A stretch of DNA of 64,000 nucleotides from Polaribacter butkevichii (GTDB lineage Bacteria; Bacteroidota; Bacteroidia; Flavobacteriales; Flavobacteriaceae): positions 1,941,001 through 2,005,000 of the forward strand of contig NZ_CP150661.1 in NCBI RefSeq assembly GCF_038024105.1. Direction: 5' to 3'. Below, piece after piece: positions 8,311 through 16,525 of this stretch. The translations under genes and the position numbers were made by a program. The notes below the pieces were generated by a model, which worked only from the letters and a program-made list of their open reading frames with translations, was not told the DNA's origin and did no database searches. The stretch's first letter is position 1. Each line of letters opens with the position of its first letter.

Positions 8311-8339
8311 AAAAACTCTGAATATGAATTCAGAGTTTT
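8311..8339 (-). terminator. Terminator of rpsT
   Basis: AAAACTCTGAAT and ATTCAGAGTTTT form a 12-bp stem with a 4-base loop and T runs on both sides. Confidence 0.8.
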
Positions 8340-8360
8340 AAATTTTAAACTAATAAAATC

Positions 8361-8612
8361 TTACATTGCAGCAACGTGCTTTGTTAATTTAGATTTTAAA
8401 TTAGCCGCTTTATTTTTATGGATAATGTTATTTTTAGCTAACTTATCTAACATAGAAATAACTTTACCTAATTTAGTTTCTGCATCTTTTTTATCTTCTG
8501 CAGAACGTAAATCTCTAACAGCATTACGAGTAGTTTTATGCTGATATTTGTTACGCAACCTTTTAGCCTCGTTACTTCTAATTCTCTTTAATGCTGACTG
8601 ATGATTTGCCAT
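8361..8612 (-). CDS. rpsT: 30S ribosomal protein S20
   Basis: Primary 16S rRNA-binding protein. The 83 residues begin MANHQSALKRIRSNEAKRLR, the family signature, and the protein is rich in Lys/Arg and helical. It lies 39 bases downstream of tRNA-Glu on the same strand, with one strong promoter before the tRNA and a terminator after rpsT, so the two are probably cotranscribed. Confidence 0.97.
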   Translation of the reverse strand: MANHQSALKRIRSNEAKRLRNKYQHKTTRNAVRDLRSAEDKKDAETKLGKVISMLDKLAKNNIIHKNKAANLKSKLTKHVAAM

Positions 8613-8650
8613 AATTCTTAATTTATTTAGTTTTTTATATTAAAACTTTG

Positions 8651-8722
8651 TAGTCCGTACGGGAATCGAACCCGTGTTACATGGATGAAAACCATGCGTC
8701 CTAACCCCTAGACGAACGGACC
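8651..8722 (-). tRNA. tRNA-Glu (anticodon TTC)
   Basis: Minus strand: acceptor GGTCCGT/ACGGACT with a G-U first pair, anticodon region GCATGGTTTTCATCCATG, T arm ACGGG-TTCGATT-CCCGT and discriminator A. CCA is not encoded, unlike the tRNA-Val in this window. Confidence 0.95.
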
Positions 8723-8753
8723 ATAACAATTAAGCATAACTCAATTGCGGGTG

Positions 8754-8783
8754 CAAATATACAATGTTTTTTATATCTTGCAA
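8754..8783 (-). promoter_or_regulatory. Promoter of tRNA-Glu and rpsT
   Basis: Minus strand TTG (8783-8781), 19 bases, then TATATTTG (8761-8754). Confidence 0.8.
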
Positions 8784-8786
8784 TAG

Positions 8787-8818
8787 TTTTTGAAAAAAAA
8801 ATGTTTTTTTTTCAAAAA
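8787..8818 (-). terminator. Possible A/T hairpin terminator of proS
   Basis: TTTTTGAAAAAAAA is followed at once by its complement. The stem has a single G-C pair, so it is thermodynamically weak, but it sits directly after the proS stop codon. Confidence 0.4.
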
Positions 8819-10297
8819 TTAATACGCTTTTGCAAAAAGCACCCTTTTAGAAGACGGTTTTCCTGTTAAAACGCAAACACCTTTTTCTTCTTTAGCATCA
8901 TTAGGTATACATCTAATGGTAGCTTTTGTATATTCTTTTATTCTATCTTCAGTTTCTTCTGTACCATCCCAATGGGCAGAAACAAAACCACCTGTATTTT
9001 TTATTGCTTTTTTAAACTCGTCAAACGTATCAACCTCTGTTGTGTGTTCTTTTCTAAAATCGATTGCTTTTTTAAATAAGTTCTCTTGAATTTCTTCTAA
9101 AAGATTTTCAATATAAGAAACTGCATCATCTTGCGCAACGGTTTGCTTTTCTAAAGTATCTCTTCTTGCAATTTCTAAAGTTCCGTTTTCTAAATCTCTG
9201 TTACCAATAGCTATTCTAACAGGTACCCCTTTTAATTCATACTCTGCAAATTTTGCTCCAGGTCTATAAGTATCTCTAGTATCAAACTTTACAGAAATTC
9301 CTTTTAAACGCAATTCTTTTACAATTACATTCATTTTCTCTGAAATAGCCTCTAATTGATCTTCTCCTTTATAAATAGGAACAATTACTACTTGAATAGG
9401 CGCTAACTTAGGAGGTAAAACCAAACCTAAATCGTCTGAATGCGTCATAATTAAACCACCTATCAAACGAGTAGACACTCCCCAAGAAGTTGCCCAAACA
9501 TACTCTTGTTTCCCTTCTTTAGAGGTAAACTTTACATCAAAAGCTTTTGCGAAATTTTGTCCTAAAAAATGACTTGTTCCTGCTTGTAAAGCCTTACCAT
9601 CTTGCATTAAAGCCTCTATAGTATAAGTATCTTCTGCACCTGCAAAACGCTCGCTATCAGATTTTACTCCTTTAATTACTGGCATTGCCATAAAATTTTC
9701 TGTAAACGTAGCATAGACATCTTGCATTTGTCTAGATTCTTTTACTGCTTCTGCTTTTGTTGCATGCGCTGTATGCCCTTCTTGCCATAAAAATTCTGCT
9801 GTACGCAAAAATAAACGTGTACGCATTTCCCAACGTACAACATTTGCCCATTGGTTAATTAATAAAGGTAAATCTCTATAAGATTGAATCCATCCTTTAT
9901 AAGTATTCCAAATAATCGCTTCAGATGTTGGTCTTACCACCAATTCTTCTTCTAATTTAGCTTCTGGATCTACTCTTAATTTACCAGGATTGTCAGGATC
10001 GTTTTGCAAACGGTAATGTGTTACAACAGCACATTCTTTAGCAAAACCTTCGGCATTTTTTTCTTCCGCCTCAAACAAACTTTTAGGAACAAACAGTGGA
10101 AAATAAGCATTCTCGTGCCCTGTTTCCTTAAACATTCTATCTAGTTCTGCTTGCATTTTTTCCCAAATGGCAAAACCATAGGGTTTAATAACCATACAAC
10201 CCCTAACTGCAGAGTTTTCAGCTAAATCTGCTTTTACTACTAACTCGTTATACCACTTAGAATAATCGTCGGCTCTTTTCGTTAAATGTTTACTCAT
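8819..10297 (-). CDS. proS: Proline--tRNA ligase (eukaryote/archaeon-like, type 3)
   Basis: Charges tRNA-Pro. The 492-residue protein lacks the large editing insertion of E. coli-type ProS and has the extended C-terminal region of the archaeal/eukaryotic type. Motifs visible are RPTSEAIIW, the motif 2 region [15 protein letters not shown] and [16 protein letters not shown]. The ATG at 10297 ([16 protein letters not shown]) is chosen over a TTG two codons upstream. The gene reads toward tRNA-Glu and rpsT but has its own upstream region. Confidence 0.95.
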   Translation of the reverse strand: MSKHLTKRADDYSKWYNELVVKADLAENSAVRGCMVIKPYGFAIWEKMQAELDRMFKETGHENAYFPLFVPKSLFEAEEKNAEGFAKECAVVTHYRLQNDPDNPGKLRVDPEAKLEEELVVRPTSEAIIWNTYKGWIQSYRDLPLLINQWANVVRWEMRTRLFLRTAEFLWQEGHTAHATKAEAVKESRQMQDVYATFTENFMAMPVIKGVKSDSERFAGAEDTYTIEALMQDGKALQAGTSHFLGQNFAKAFDVKFTSKEGKQEYVWATSWGVSTRLIGGLIMTHSDDLGLVLPPKLAPIQVVIVPIYKGEDQLEAISEKMNVIVKELRLKGISVKFDTRDTYRPGAKFAEYELKGVPVRIAIGNRDLENGTLEIARRDTLEKQTVAQDDAVSYIENLLEEIQENLFKKAIDFRKEHTTEVDTFDEFKKAIKNTGGFVSAHWDGTEETEDRIKEYTKATIRCIPNDAKEEKGVCVLTGKPSSKRVLFAKAY

Positions 10298-10452
10298 AAT
10301 CAAAAGTTTGGCACAAATATTGTTACCTTTATTGTGTAAATGTTCGTTAAAAATTAGTTATATTTTACAAAAACAGTACAAAACTACTATAATTAAAAGA
10401 GTTTTAACTACATTTAAGTAATAAAATAAGTATTCATCTAAATATATTCATC

Positions 10453-11721
10453 ATGAAACTACCATATATAAATCTCAGCCTAAGTCAACTATTAATTTTA
10501 CTAACCACAAGTTTAGTAATGGTTTCTTGCGGAACTTATCAAAGTACATTTAATGATGATGGTATCTATGGAGATGAAACGGTACATAGAGAATCTAAAA
10601 AAGTAATTGTTGTTGACCAAGATGGATATGATGACTACAATGATAATTATTTTTTAAACAAACTAAATAGTTTAGAGAACTCAGGTACAAATGATGTTTT
10701 TACAGATGTTGATGAATACAATTCTGTAGATACTATTTATATTGATGAAGATGATATTGATGAAACATTAAACTATAAGCAAAACCAACCTTGGGGACAA
10801 AATGACAACAATGACGTAGTTGTAAATGTTAATGTGATTGATAGTCCTTATTGGAATAATTACTACGGTTATAATACTTTTGATACTTGGGGATACAGAA
10901 ATTGGAACTACAGAGGTTACGCTTGGAATTACAATCCTTATTGGCACCCTTACCATAATTATTATGCTTGGAATGTAGGTTTTTATACACCATATTATTA
11001 TCAACCTTATTATTATGGCTATAGAAATGCTTACAGGTACAATAATAGATATGCCAATTATACTTACAGAAACAATAACTACGGAAGAAGAAATACAAGT
11101 AATAGTTCATATAGAAGAAACAGTACTATTAACTCAAGAAATAGAAGTACAACAAGTAGAAGAAGTAGTACAACAACTAATAGTAGAAGAAGTACAACTA
11201 CAAGCAAACAACCTACAAGTACATCTAGAAGGAGAAGCAGCACCACTACACCAAGTAGAAGCTCTACAACCACAAGAAGAAGCTCTAATACTACTAGAAG
11301 AAGTACCTACCCTACAAGAAGTACCAGAAATAGCTCTTCTACAAGAAGAAATAGCGCTAGTGTAAACAGCAATACAAGTACTAAAAACAACAGACAAGTT
11401 GTAGTAGTTAGAAGATCATCAACACCTTCTACTTCTAGAAGTGCTAATTCATCTACAAACAGAAGAAGCACCAACACTTCTACCAGAAGCACAAGTAGAC
11501 CAACAACAACGAGAAGTTCTAGTTCTACAAGAAGCACAACAAGAAGTACTTCTCCAAGAAGAAGCACGACCACTTCCTCTAGCAGAAACAGTACCTACAC
11601 ACCTTCATCAAGAAGTTCATCTTCTACAAGATCATCTTCTACAAGAAGTTCATCAACAAGAAGTACCCCTAGCAGAAGTAGTTCTAGAAGTTCTTCAACA
11701 TCATCTAGAAGAAGAGGTTAA
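10453..11721 (+). CDS. Secreted lipoprotein, Tyr-rich middle and Ser/Thr/Arg low-complexity tail
   Basis: A 422-residue envelope protein without a known enzymatic domain. A lipoprotein signal ends in the lipobox LVMVSC (Cys26). An acidic segment follows (about 35-115), then a Tyr/Asn/Trp-rich stretch (about 130-205), then about 200 residues made almost wholly of Ser, Thr, Arg and Asn. The tail arises from repeated AGA, AGT and ACA triplets, which keeps other frames open too. Such lipoproteins are widespread in Flavobacteriaceae; function is unknown. It is 44 bases upstream of an outer-membrane protein gene on the same strand. Confidence 0.8.
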   Translation: MKLPYINLSLSQLLILLTTSLVMVSCGTYQSTFNDDGIYGDETVHRESKKVIVVDQDGYDDYNDNYFLNKLNSLENSGTNDVFTDVDEYNSVDTIYIDEDDIDETLNYKQNQPWGQNDNNDVVVNVNVIDSPYWNNYYGYNTFDTWGYRNWNYRGYAWNYNPYWHPYHNYYAWNVGFYTPYYYQPYYYGYRNAYRYNNRYANYTYRNNNYGRRNTSNSSYRRNSTINSRNRSTTSRRSSTTTNSRRSTTTSKQPTSTSRRRSSTTTPSRSSTTTRRSSNTTRRSTYPTRSTRNSSSTRRNSASVNSNTSTKNNRQVVVVRRSSTPSTSRSANSSTNRRSTNTSTRSTSRPTTTRSSSSTRSTTRSTSPRRSTTTSSSRNSTYTPSSRSSSSTRSSSTRSSSTRSTPSRSSSRSSSTSSRRRG

Positions 11722-11765
11722 TAAAACACTTATTTCTCTTTAAAGAATTACAAACAAATAGTAGT

Positions 11766-13172
11766 ATGAAAAAAATCATAACAATAGCAACCTTATTTAT
11801 AGTCTCTATTACATCTTATGCCCAATCTTTAGGATACCAAGATTTAGGTGTTTTATTTTCTCAAAATGATGATAATGGATCTGCGCGTTTTACATCTATG
11901 AGTGGTGCCTTTGGTGCATTAGGTGGCGATGTATCTTCTATAAACATAAACCCTGCTGGTATAGCCGTTTTTCAAAACAGCACATTTTCTGGAACGTTTA
12001 ACTCTAGAAATACAAATATAAATACTAACTATTACGGAAATTCATTAAAAACAAAAGATCAATTTTTTAATCTTTCTCATGCGGGAGCCGTATTAGTTTT
12101 TGATAGTGCTTACAAATCTGATTGGAGTAAATTTGCCATTGGTTTTAACTACAGAATTACAAAAGATTTTGAAAACAGTTTTATAGCGCAAGGAAATAGT
12201 GGTACCGCTACATTTAGAGATTTTCCTTTAGATAACAACACACCTACCCTATCTTATGATATTGCTGATGAACAACGTTTTGCAAATAATTATGGTGGAG
12301 AAATATCCGAATTTAATGTTGCTTTTTCTTCTGTGCATCAAAATAGATTGTACCTAGGTTTAGGTTTAAATTTTTACGACCTAGATTTTAGTCAACAATC
12401 ACTATTAACAGAATTTAATAATGATGGCAACGGTAATGATTTAGACGCAAATTATTATCAAGAAAACAGAACAATAGGAACTGGTTTTTCTGCTAACGCA
12501 GGATTTATTTACAAAGTAAATTCAAATTTTAGATTTGGACTTGCCTACCAAACTCCTACTTGGTACTCAGAAATAATTGAAAGCACAAACATTACAGAAA
12601 ATGAGGGTAATAGAATAAATGAAATCCCCTTTTTTGGAGATACAGAAATAGCGGTTAGTAATAGTAATGACGTTTACGATAACACTTCTGGAGGATACTT
12701 TCCAACCCAAGAATTATTATACAAATTAAAAACACCAAGTAAATTAACCGCAAGTGCCGCTTTTATTTTTGGAAAAGATGGTTTAATCAGTTTAGATTAC
12801 ATTAATAGAAGCTATCAAAACATGAAATTGAAAGGTAGCAATTTTACTGATGAAAATCAATTTTTTGAAAATGATTTAAGAAACACACACTCTTTTAATT
12901 TAGGTACAGAATGGCGTTTTGATAGAGCTAGTGTTAGAGCTGGTTATAAATACGAGCAAGACCCAAGCAAATTCACTGAAGGTAAAAACAACCTAAAAGG
13001 TTATTCTTTAGGGGCTGGTTATAATTTTGGTGGCTTTAAATTAGATTTTGCTTTTAGTGATAACAATAGGACTAACTTATACAATTTCTACTCTGGATTT
13101 GACTCAGTAGACCCAGCATCATTAAAAATAGACAATAAAACAATTACAGCTACTGTTACTTTAAACTTGTAA
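11766..13172 (+). CDS. Outer-membrane transporter, FadL/OMPP1/TodX-like
   Basis: Predicted beta-barrel in the outer membrane for hydrophobic compounds. The 468-residue precursor has a signal peptide ending near SYAQ. The segment ARFTSMSGAFGALGGD followed by SININPAGIAVF is characteristic of Bacteroidetes FadL-like proteins. Many alternating aromatic strands follow, and the C-terminus ends ATVTLNL, suitable for barrel insertion. A strong terminator follows. The substrate cannot be told from sequence. Confidence 0.82.
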   Translation: MKKIITIATLFIVSITSYAQSLGYQDLGVLFSQNDDNGSARFTSMSGAFGALGGDVSSININPAGIAVFQNSTFSGTFNSRNTNINTNYYGNSLKTKDQFFNLSHAGAVLVFDSAYKSDWSKFAIGFNYRITKDFENSFIAQGNSGTATFRDFPLDNNTPTLSYDIADEQRFANNYGGEISEFNVAFSSVHQNRLYLGLGLNFYDLDFSQQSLLTEFNNDGNGNDLDANYYQENRTIGTGFSANAGFIYKVNSNFRFGLAYQTPTWYSEIIESTNITENEGNRINEIPFFGDTEIAVSNSNDVYDNTSGGYFPTQELLYKLKTPSKLTASAAFIFGKDGLISLDYINRSYQNMKLKGSNFTDENQFFENDLRNTHSFNLGTEWRFDRASVRAGYKYEQDPSKFTEGKNNLKGYSLGAGYNFGGFKLDFAFSDNNRTNLYNFYSGFDSVDPASLKIDNKTITATVTLNL

Positions 13173-13191
13173 GCTTTACCTATAAATTTTT

Positions 13192-13237
13192 ATTCCGTTA
13201 AAAGAGAAAAAACAACTCTTTTAGCGGAATTTTTATT
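13192..13237 (+). terminator. Terminator of the FadL-like gene
   Basis: ATTCCGTTAAAAGAG pairs over 15 positions with CTCTTTTAGCGGAAT (one G-U), then a T-rich run. Confidence 0.85.
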
Positions 13238-13275
13238 TATCATATCAAAACCAATTCTATTTCCCTTTTTTCCCT

Positions 13276-13283
13276 TAATTTTG
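13276..13283 (+). promoter_or_regulatory. -7 box before the Nfu gene
   Basis: TAATTTTG followed by C, 16 bases before the start codon. The -33 position is poor, reading TTC instead of TTG. Confidence 0.5.
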
Positions 13284-13299
13284 CAATTCAATTTTTAGT

Positions 13300-14208
13300 A
13301 TGACACAAGATATAAAAATTACCATTCAAGAAACTACAAACAATACCATTATAAAATTTAATACCAATCAAATTTTAATTAATGGAGGTAGTTACGAGTA
13401 TAACAACATAGACGACGCTAAAAACTCTCCTTTAGCACAACAATTATTTTATTTACCTTTTGTAAAGAAAATTTTTATTACCGCTAATTTTATTGCGATA
13501 CAACGTTACGATATTTTAGAGTGGATAGATGTTCAGGAAGAAGTAAAAGAACAAATAGAAGCTTATTTAAACGATAAAGGTGTTGTGGTAAATGAAGCAC
13601 CAACTTCTAAAAAAGAAGCAATTGAAGTGTATGCAGAGGTTACTCCAAATCCTTCAGTTATGAAATTTGGAAGTAATAAGTCTTTAACACAAACCGATGT
13701 TGAATATAAAAATATAGACGAAGCGAGCAAATCGTCTCCTTTAGCGCAAGCTATTTTTAACTTTCCTTTTGTAAAAGAAGTATTTATTTCTGATAACTAC
13801 ATTTCTGTTACCAAATATGATATGGTAGAATGGAATGAGGTTTTTACAGAAGTAAGAACTTTTATCCGGGAATATTTAGTTTCAGGAAAAACCATTATTA
13901 AAGAACTACCATCAGAAGAAAAACCAAGTTCAGAAAATAAAGTTGAAGTACCAGAAGTAAAACTAGAAGGTATCTCTGCACAAATTTCTGACATTTTAGA
14001 TGAATACATTAAGCCTGCTGTTGCTAGTGATGGAGGTAATATTGCTTTCCGTTCTTACGACGAAGAAAACAAGGTGGTACGTGTAGTTTTACAAGGAGCT
14101 TGCAGCGGTTGCCCATCATCTACAGCTACCTTAAAAAACGGAATAGAAAGTTTATTAAAAGAAATGTTACCAAATCAAATTAACGAAGTAGTAGCAATTA
14201 ACGGATAA
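13300..14208 (+). CDS. Nfu-type iron-sulfur scaffold with two N-terminal Nfu_N domains
   Basis: Carries and delivers Fe-S clusters. The 302-residue protein has two similar Nfu_N modules: residues about 3-85 ([18 protein letters not shown]) and about 108-190 ([18 protein letters not shown]). A linker leads to a C-terminal NifU-like domain with the cluster-binding CxxC as [12 protein letters not shown] (Cys268 and Cys271). menG follows by 5 bases and porT overlaps menG, so the three are likely one operon. Confidence 0.92.
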   Translation: MTQDIKITIQETTNNTIIKFNTNQILINGGSYEYNNIDDAKNSPLAQQLFYLPFVKKIFITANFIAIQRYDILEWIDVQEEVKEQIEAYLNDKGVVVNEAPTSKKEAIEVYAEVTPNPSVMKFGSNKSLTQTDVEYKNIDEASKSSPLAQAIFNFPFVKEVFISDNYISVTKYDMVEWNEVFTEVRTFIREYLVSGKTIIKELPSEEKPSSENKVEVPEVKLEGISAQISDILDEYIKPAVASDGGNIAFRSYDEENKVVRVVLQGACSGCPSSTATLKNGIESLLKEMLPNQINEVVAING

Positions 14209-14213
14209 AAAAT

Positions 14214-14942
14214 ATGTCGAAAACAATCAAGCCTTATAAAAATTCAGCATTAGGAAAAAAAGAGCAAGTTGCTCAAATGTTTGATAATATTTCTGAAAAC
14301 TACGATGGTTTAAACAGAGTTATTTCTTTAGGGATTGATGTTAAATGGCGTAAAAAAGTAGTAAAAATTATTGGACAAAACAATCCAAAACAAATTTTAG
14401 ATATCGCTACAGGTACTGGAGATTTAGCAATTATGATGGCTGCTTTAAATCCAGACAGAATTGTAGGTTTAGATATTTCTGAAGGAATGCTAGAGGTTGG
14501 TAAACAAAAAATTGCAAAAGAAAATCTTTCTGATAAAATAGAAATGATTGTTGGCGATTCTGAAGAAATGCCGTTTGCAAACGACACTTTTGATGCGATT
14601 ACCGTTTCTTTTGGCGTTCGTAATTTTGCAAATCTAGAGAAAGGAATTAAAGAAATAGCTAGAGTTTTAAAACCAACAGGTGTTTTGGTTATTTTAGAAA
14701 CCTCTAACCCAACCAAGTTTCCTTTTAAACAGGGCTACAAATTATATACTAATTTATTTTTACCTGTTGTTGGTAAATTGTTTTCTAAAGATAAAGTTGC
14801 GTATTCATATTTATCAGAAACTGCAAATTCTTTTCCTTTTGGCGAAGCTTTCAACAATATTTTACAAAAAAATGGGTTTACACATACAGAAGATACACCA
14901 GTAACTTTTGGGGTAGCTACAATTTATACAGCAAGTAAATAA
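14214..14942 (+). CDS. menG: Demethylmenaquinone methyltransferase
   Basis: SAM-dependent C-methylation in the last step of menaquinone synthesis (UbiE/MenG family). The 242 residues contain [23 protein letters not shown] motif [23 protein letters not shown] and FGVRNF. It starts 5 bases after the Nfu gene and its stop codon overlaps the porT start by one base. Menaquinone is the likely substrate, as expected for a flavobacterium. Confidence 0.95.
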   Translation: MSKTIKPYKNSALGKKEQVAQMFDNISENYDGLNRVISLGIDVKWRKKVVKIIGQNNPKQILDIATGTGDLAIMMAALNPDRIVGLDISEGMLEVGKQKIAKENLSDKIEMIVGDSEEMPFANDTFDAITVSFGVRNFANLEKGIKEIARVLKPTGVLVILETSNPTKFPFKQGYKLYTNLFLPVVGKLFSKDKVAYSYLSETANSFPFGEAFNNILQKNGFTHTEDTPVTFGVATIYTASK

Positions 14943-15658
14943 TGATGAGTAAGAAATTTATAATATTCGGTTTTTTCCTTTTAACTTCTATTGCTTTTTA
15001 TGCGCAAAGAGAAAAAGTTGAATACCTACCTACTTTTGATAAAAGAACATTGCATTATGGTTTTTATTTAGGCTTAAACCAAAATGATTTTAAATTTAGT
15101 TACAACAAAAATTCTGGAATACCCGATGCAGACATTACAATTGAAACTTCTGCTGGTTTTAATGTGGGGTTAATTGCCGATTTGCGTTTGCATAAAAATT
15201 TAAACTTACGTTTAGAACCAGGTTTAATGACCAATTCTAAGAAAATTTATTTTAATCATATAAAAAACTACAGCTCTGTGCCTTTAGATAGCGTTAGAGA
15301 CGTTAGCTCTACCTATTTACATGTACCTTTAATATTTAAATTTAGTACAGACAGGTATAAAAACATTAGACCTTATGTATTAGGAGGAGTTTCTTATAAC
15401 TATAATTTTTCTAGTAACGAAAATAACTCTGACGATAATGCCCAAGGACAATTTAGAATGAAGACTCATAACTTTATGTATGAGGTGGGCGTGGGAATAG
15501 ATATTTACTTATACTACTTTAAATTCTCTCCTTCAATAAGAGGTGTATTTGCACTACCAAGTGAATTAAAGTACGATAAAGATGTTAATAGCCCTTGGAC
15601 GGCACCCATAAATTATTTAGGAACTCGTGGTGTGTTTCTAACCCTTGCTTTTGAATAA
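14942..15658 (+). CDS. porT: PorT-family outer-membrane protein (type IX secretion)
   Basis: Required for type IX secretion in relatives. The 238-residue precursor has a signal peptide ending near FYAQ. The mature part begins with the PorT-like LHYGFYLGLNQNDFKF and continues as an 8-stranded barrel pattern (LRLEPGLM, YLHVPLIFKF, RPYVLGGVSY, GVGIDIYLYYFKFSPSI). The order menG-porT, with one-base overlap, is the common arrangement in Flavobacteriia. Either of two adjacent ATG codons (14942 or 14945) could be the start. Confidence 0.9.
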   Translation: MMSKKFIIFGFFLLTSIAFYAQREKVEYLPTFDKRTLHYGFYLGLNQNDFKFSYNKNSGIPDADITIETSAGFNVGLIADLRLHKNLNLRLEPGLMTNSKKIYFNHIKNYSSVPLDSVRDVSSTYLHVPLIFKFSTDRYKNIRPYVLGGVSYNYNFSSNENNSDDNAQGQFRMKTHNFMYEVGVGIDIYLYYFKFSPSIRGVFALPSELKYDKDVNSPWTAPINYLGTRGVFLTLAFE

Positions 15659-15724
15659 AAAAAATTGTACAATTTAAAAATAGTTACCAAGTTATTCAAC
15701 CTAAAATTATAGCATCCATAAATA

Positions 15725-16456
15725 CTATACTCCACGTTTAAACTCACTCAATAAAATTGCCGTTGCAGTAGCAACATTTAAACTTTCTGTTTCTTGAGTC
15801 TTACCAAATCTAGGAATAGATATTTTATGAGAAATTAAGGTTTTTATTTCTTCAGAAACACCGTTTGCTTCATTCCCCATAATTAAGATACCATCTTTTG
15901 GTAAATTTGCTTTATATACATTTTCCCCATCCATGTCCGCAATAAAAGTAGCTAAATTCGTTTCAGACAAATAGTCAGTTAAATGTACATAGCGAATAGA
16001 AACCCTTGTTAAAGACCCCATGCTTGCTTGCACTACTTTCTGATTGTAACAATCTACCGTATCTTTAGAGCAAATTAATTCATCAACTCCAAACCAATCG
16101 CACAAGCGAATAATAGTACCTAGATTTCCCGGATCATTAATAGCATCTAAAGCAACTATTAAACCATTGTTTGTAAAAGGTTTTTCATCAGGAATCTTAA
16201 AAATCCCTAAAACTTTATTAGGTGTTTTTAGATTACTAATTTTCTTTAAATCAGTTTCAGACACCTGTACTACCTCACCACCTGAAACATCAAAAGTAAA
16301 ATCATGAGTACAAAAAAGTGTTTCAAGGTCAAATGAAGAATTTAAGAGTTCTTGCACAACTTTTACCCCTTCAGCAATAAATAATTTATGCTTTAGTCTA
16401 TACTTTTTTTGAGATAAACTTGTTATTAACTTAAGTTGATTTTTAGATATAGTCAT
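15725..16456 (-). CDS. TrmH/SpoU-family RNA 2'-O-methyltransferase
   Basis: Methylates ribose in rRNA or tRNA using SAM. The 243 residues show an N-terminal substrate-binding region (KKYRLKHKLFIAEGVKVV) and the SPOUT knot motifs DAINDPGNLGTIIR, ILIMGNEANGVSEEI and SLNVATATAILL. RlmB-like activity on 23S rRNA is possible but not provable here. It is divergent from tamL, with only 69 bases between the two start codons. Confidence 0.92.
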   Translation of the reverse strand: MTISKNQLKLITSLSQKKYRLKHKLFIAEGVKVVQELLNSSFDLETLFCTHDFTFDVSGGEVVQVSETDLKKISNLKTPNKVLGIFKIPDEKPFTNNGLIVALDAINDPGNLGTIIRLCDWFGVDELICSKDTVDCYNQKVVQASMGSLTRVSIRYVHLTDYLSETNLATFIADMDGENVYKANLPKDGILIMGNEANGVSEEIKTLISHKISIPRFGKTQETESLNVATATAILLSEFKRGV

Positions 16457-16469
16457 TAATTGATTGTAA

Positions 16470-16502
16470 TTGGAAATAAACCGGCGAAAAATACTATTTT
16501 TG
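16470..16502 (+). promoter_or_regulatory. tamL promoter; decides the tamL start
   Basis: TTG at 16470-16472, 22 bases, then TATTTTTG at 16495-16502. An upstream in-frame TTG codon at 16460 lies before this promoter, so the ATG at 16526 is the start. Confidence 0.65.
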
Positions 16503-16525
16503 AAATTGATAGCACTGCTAAATTA

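Noticed and set aside
8254-8544. Plus-strand 96-residue frame
   Set aside because: It runs antisense to rpsT through its terminator; S20 is unmistakable on the other strand.
10768-11743. Several long frames on both strands within the lipoprotein gene
   Set aside because: They follow from the triplet-repeat composition of the tail and have no signal, start context or recognisable domain.
14300-14716. 138-residue minus-strand frame inside menG
   Set aside because: It is fully contained in the well-supported methyltransferase gene and has no family resemblance.
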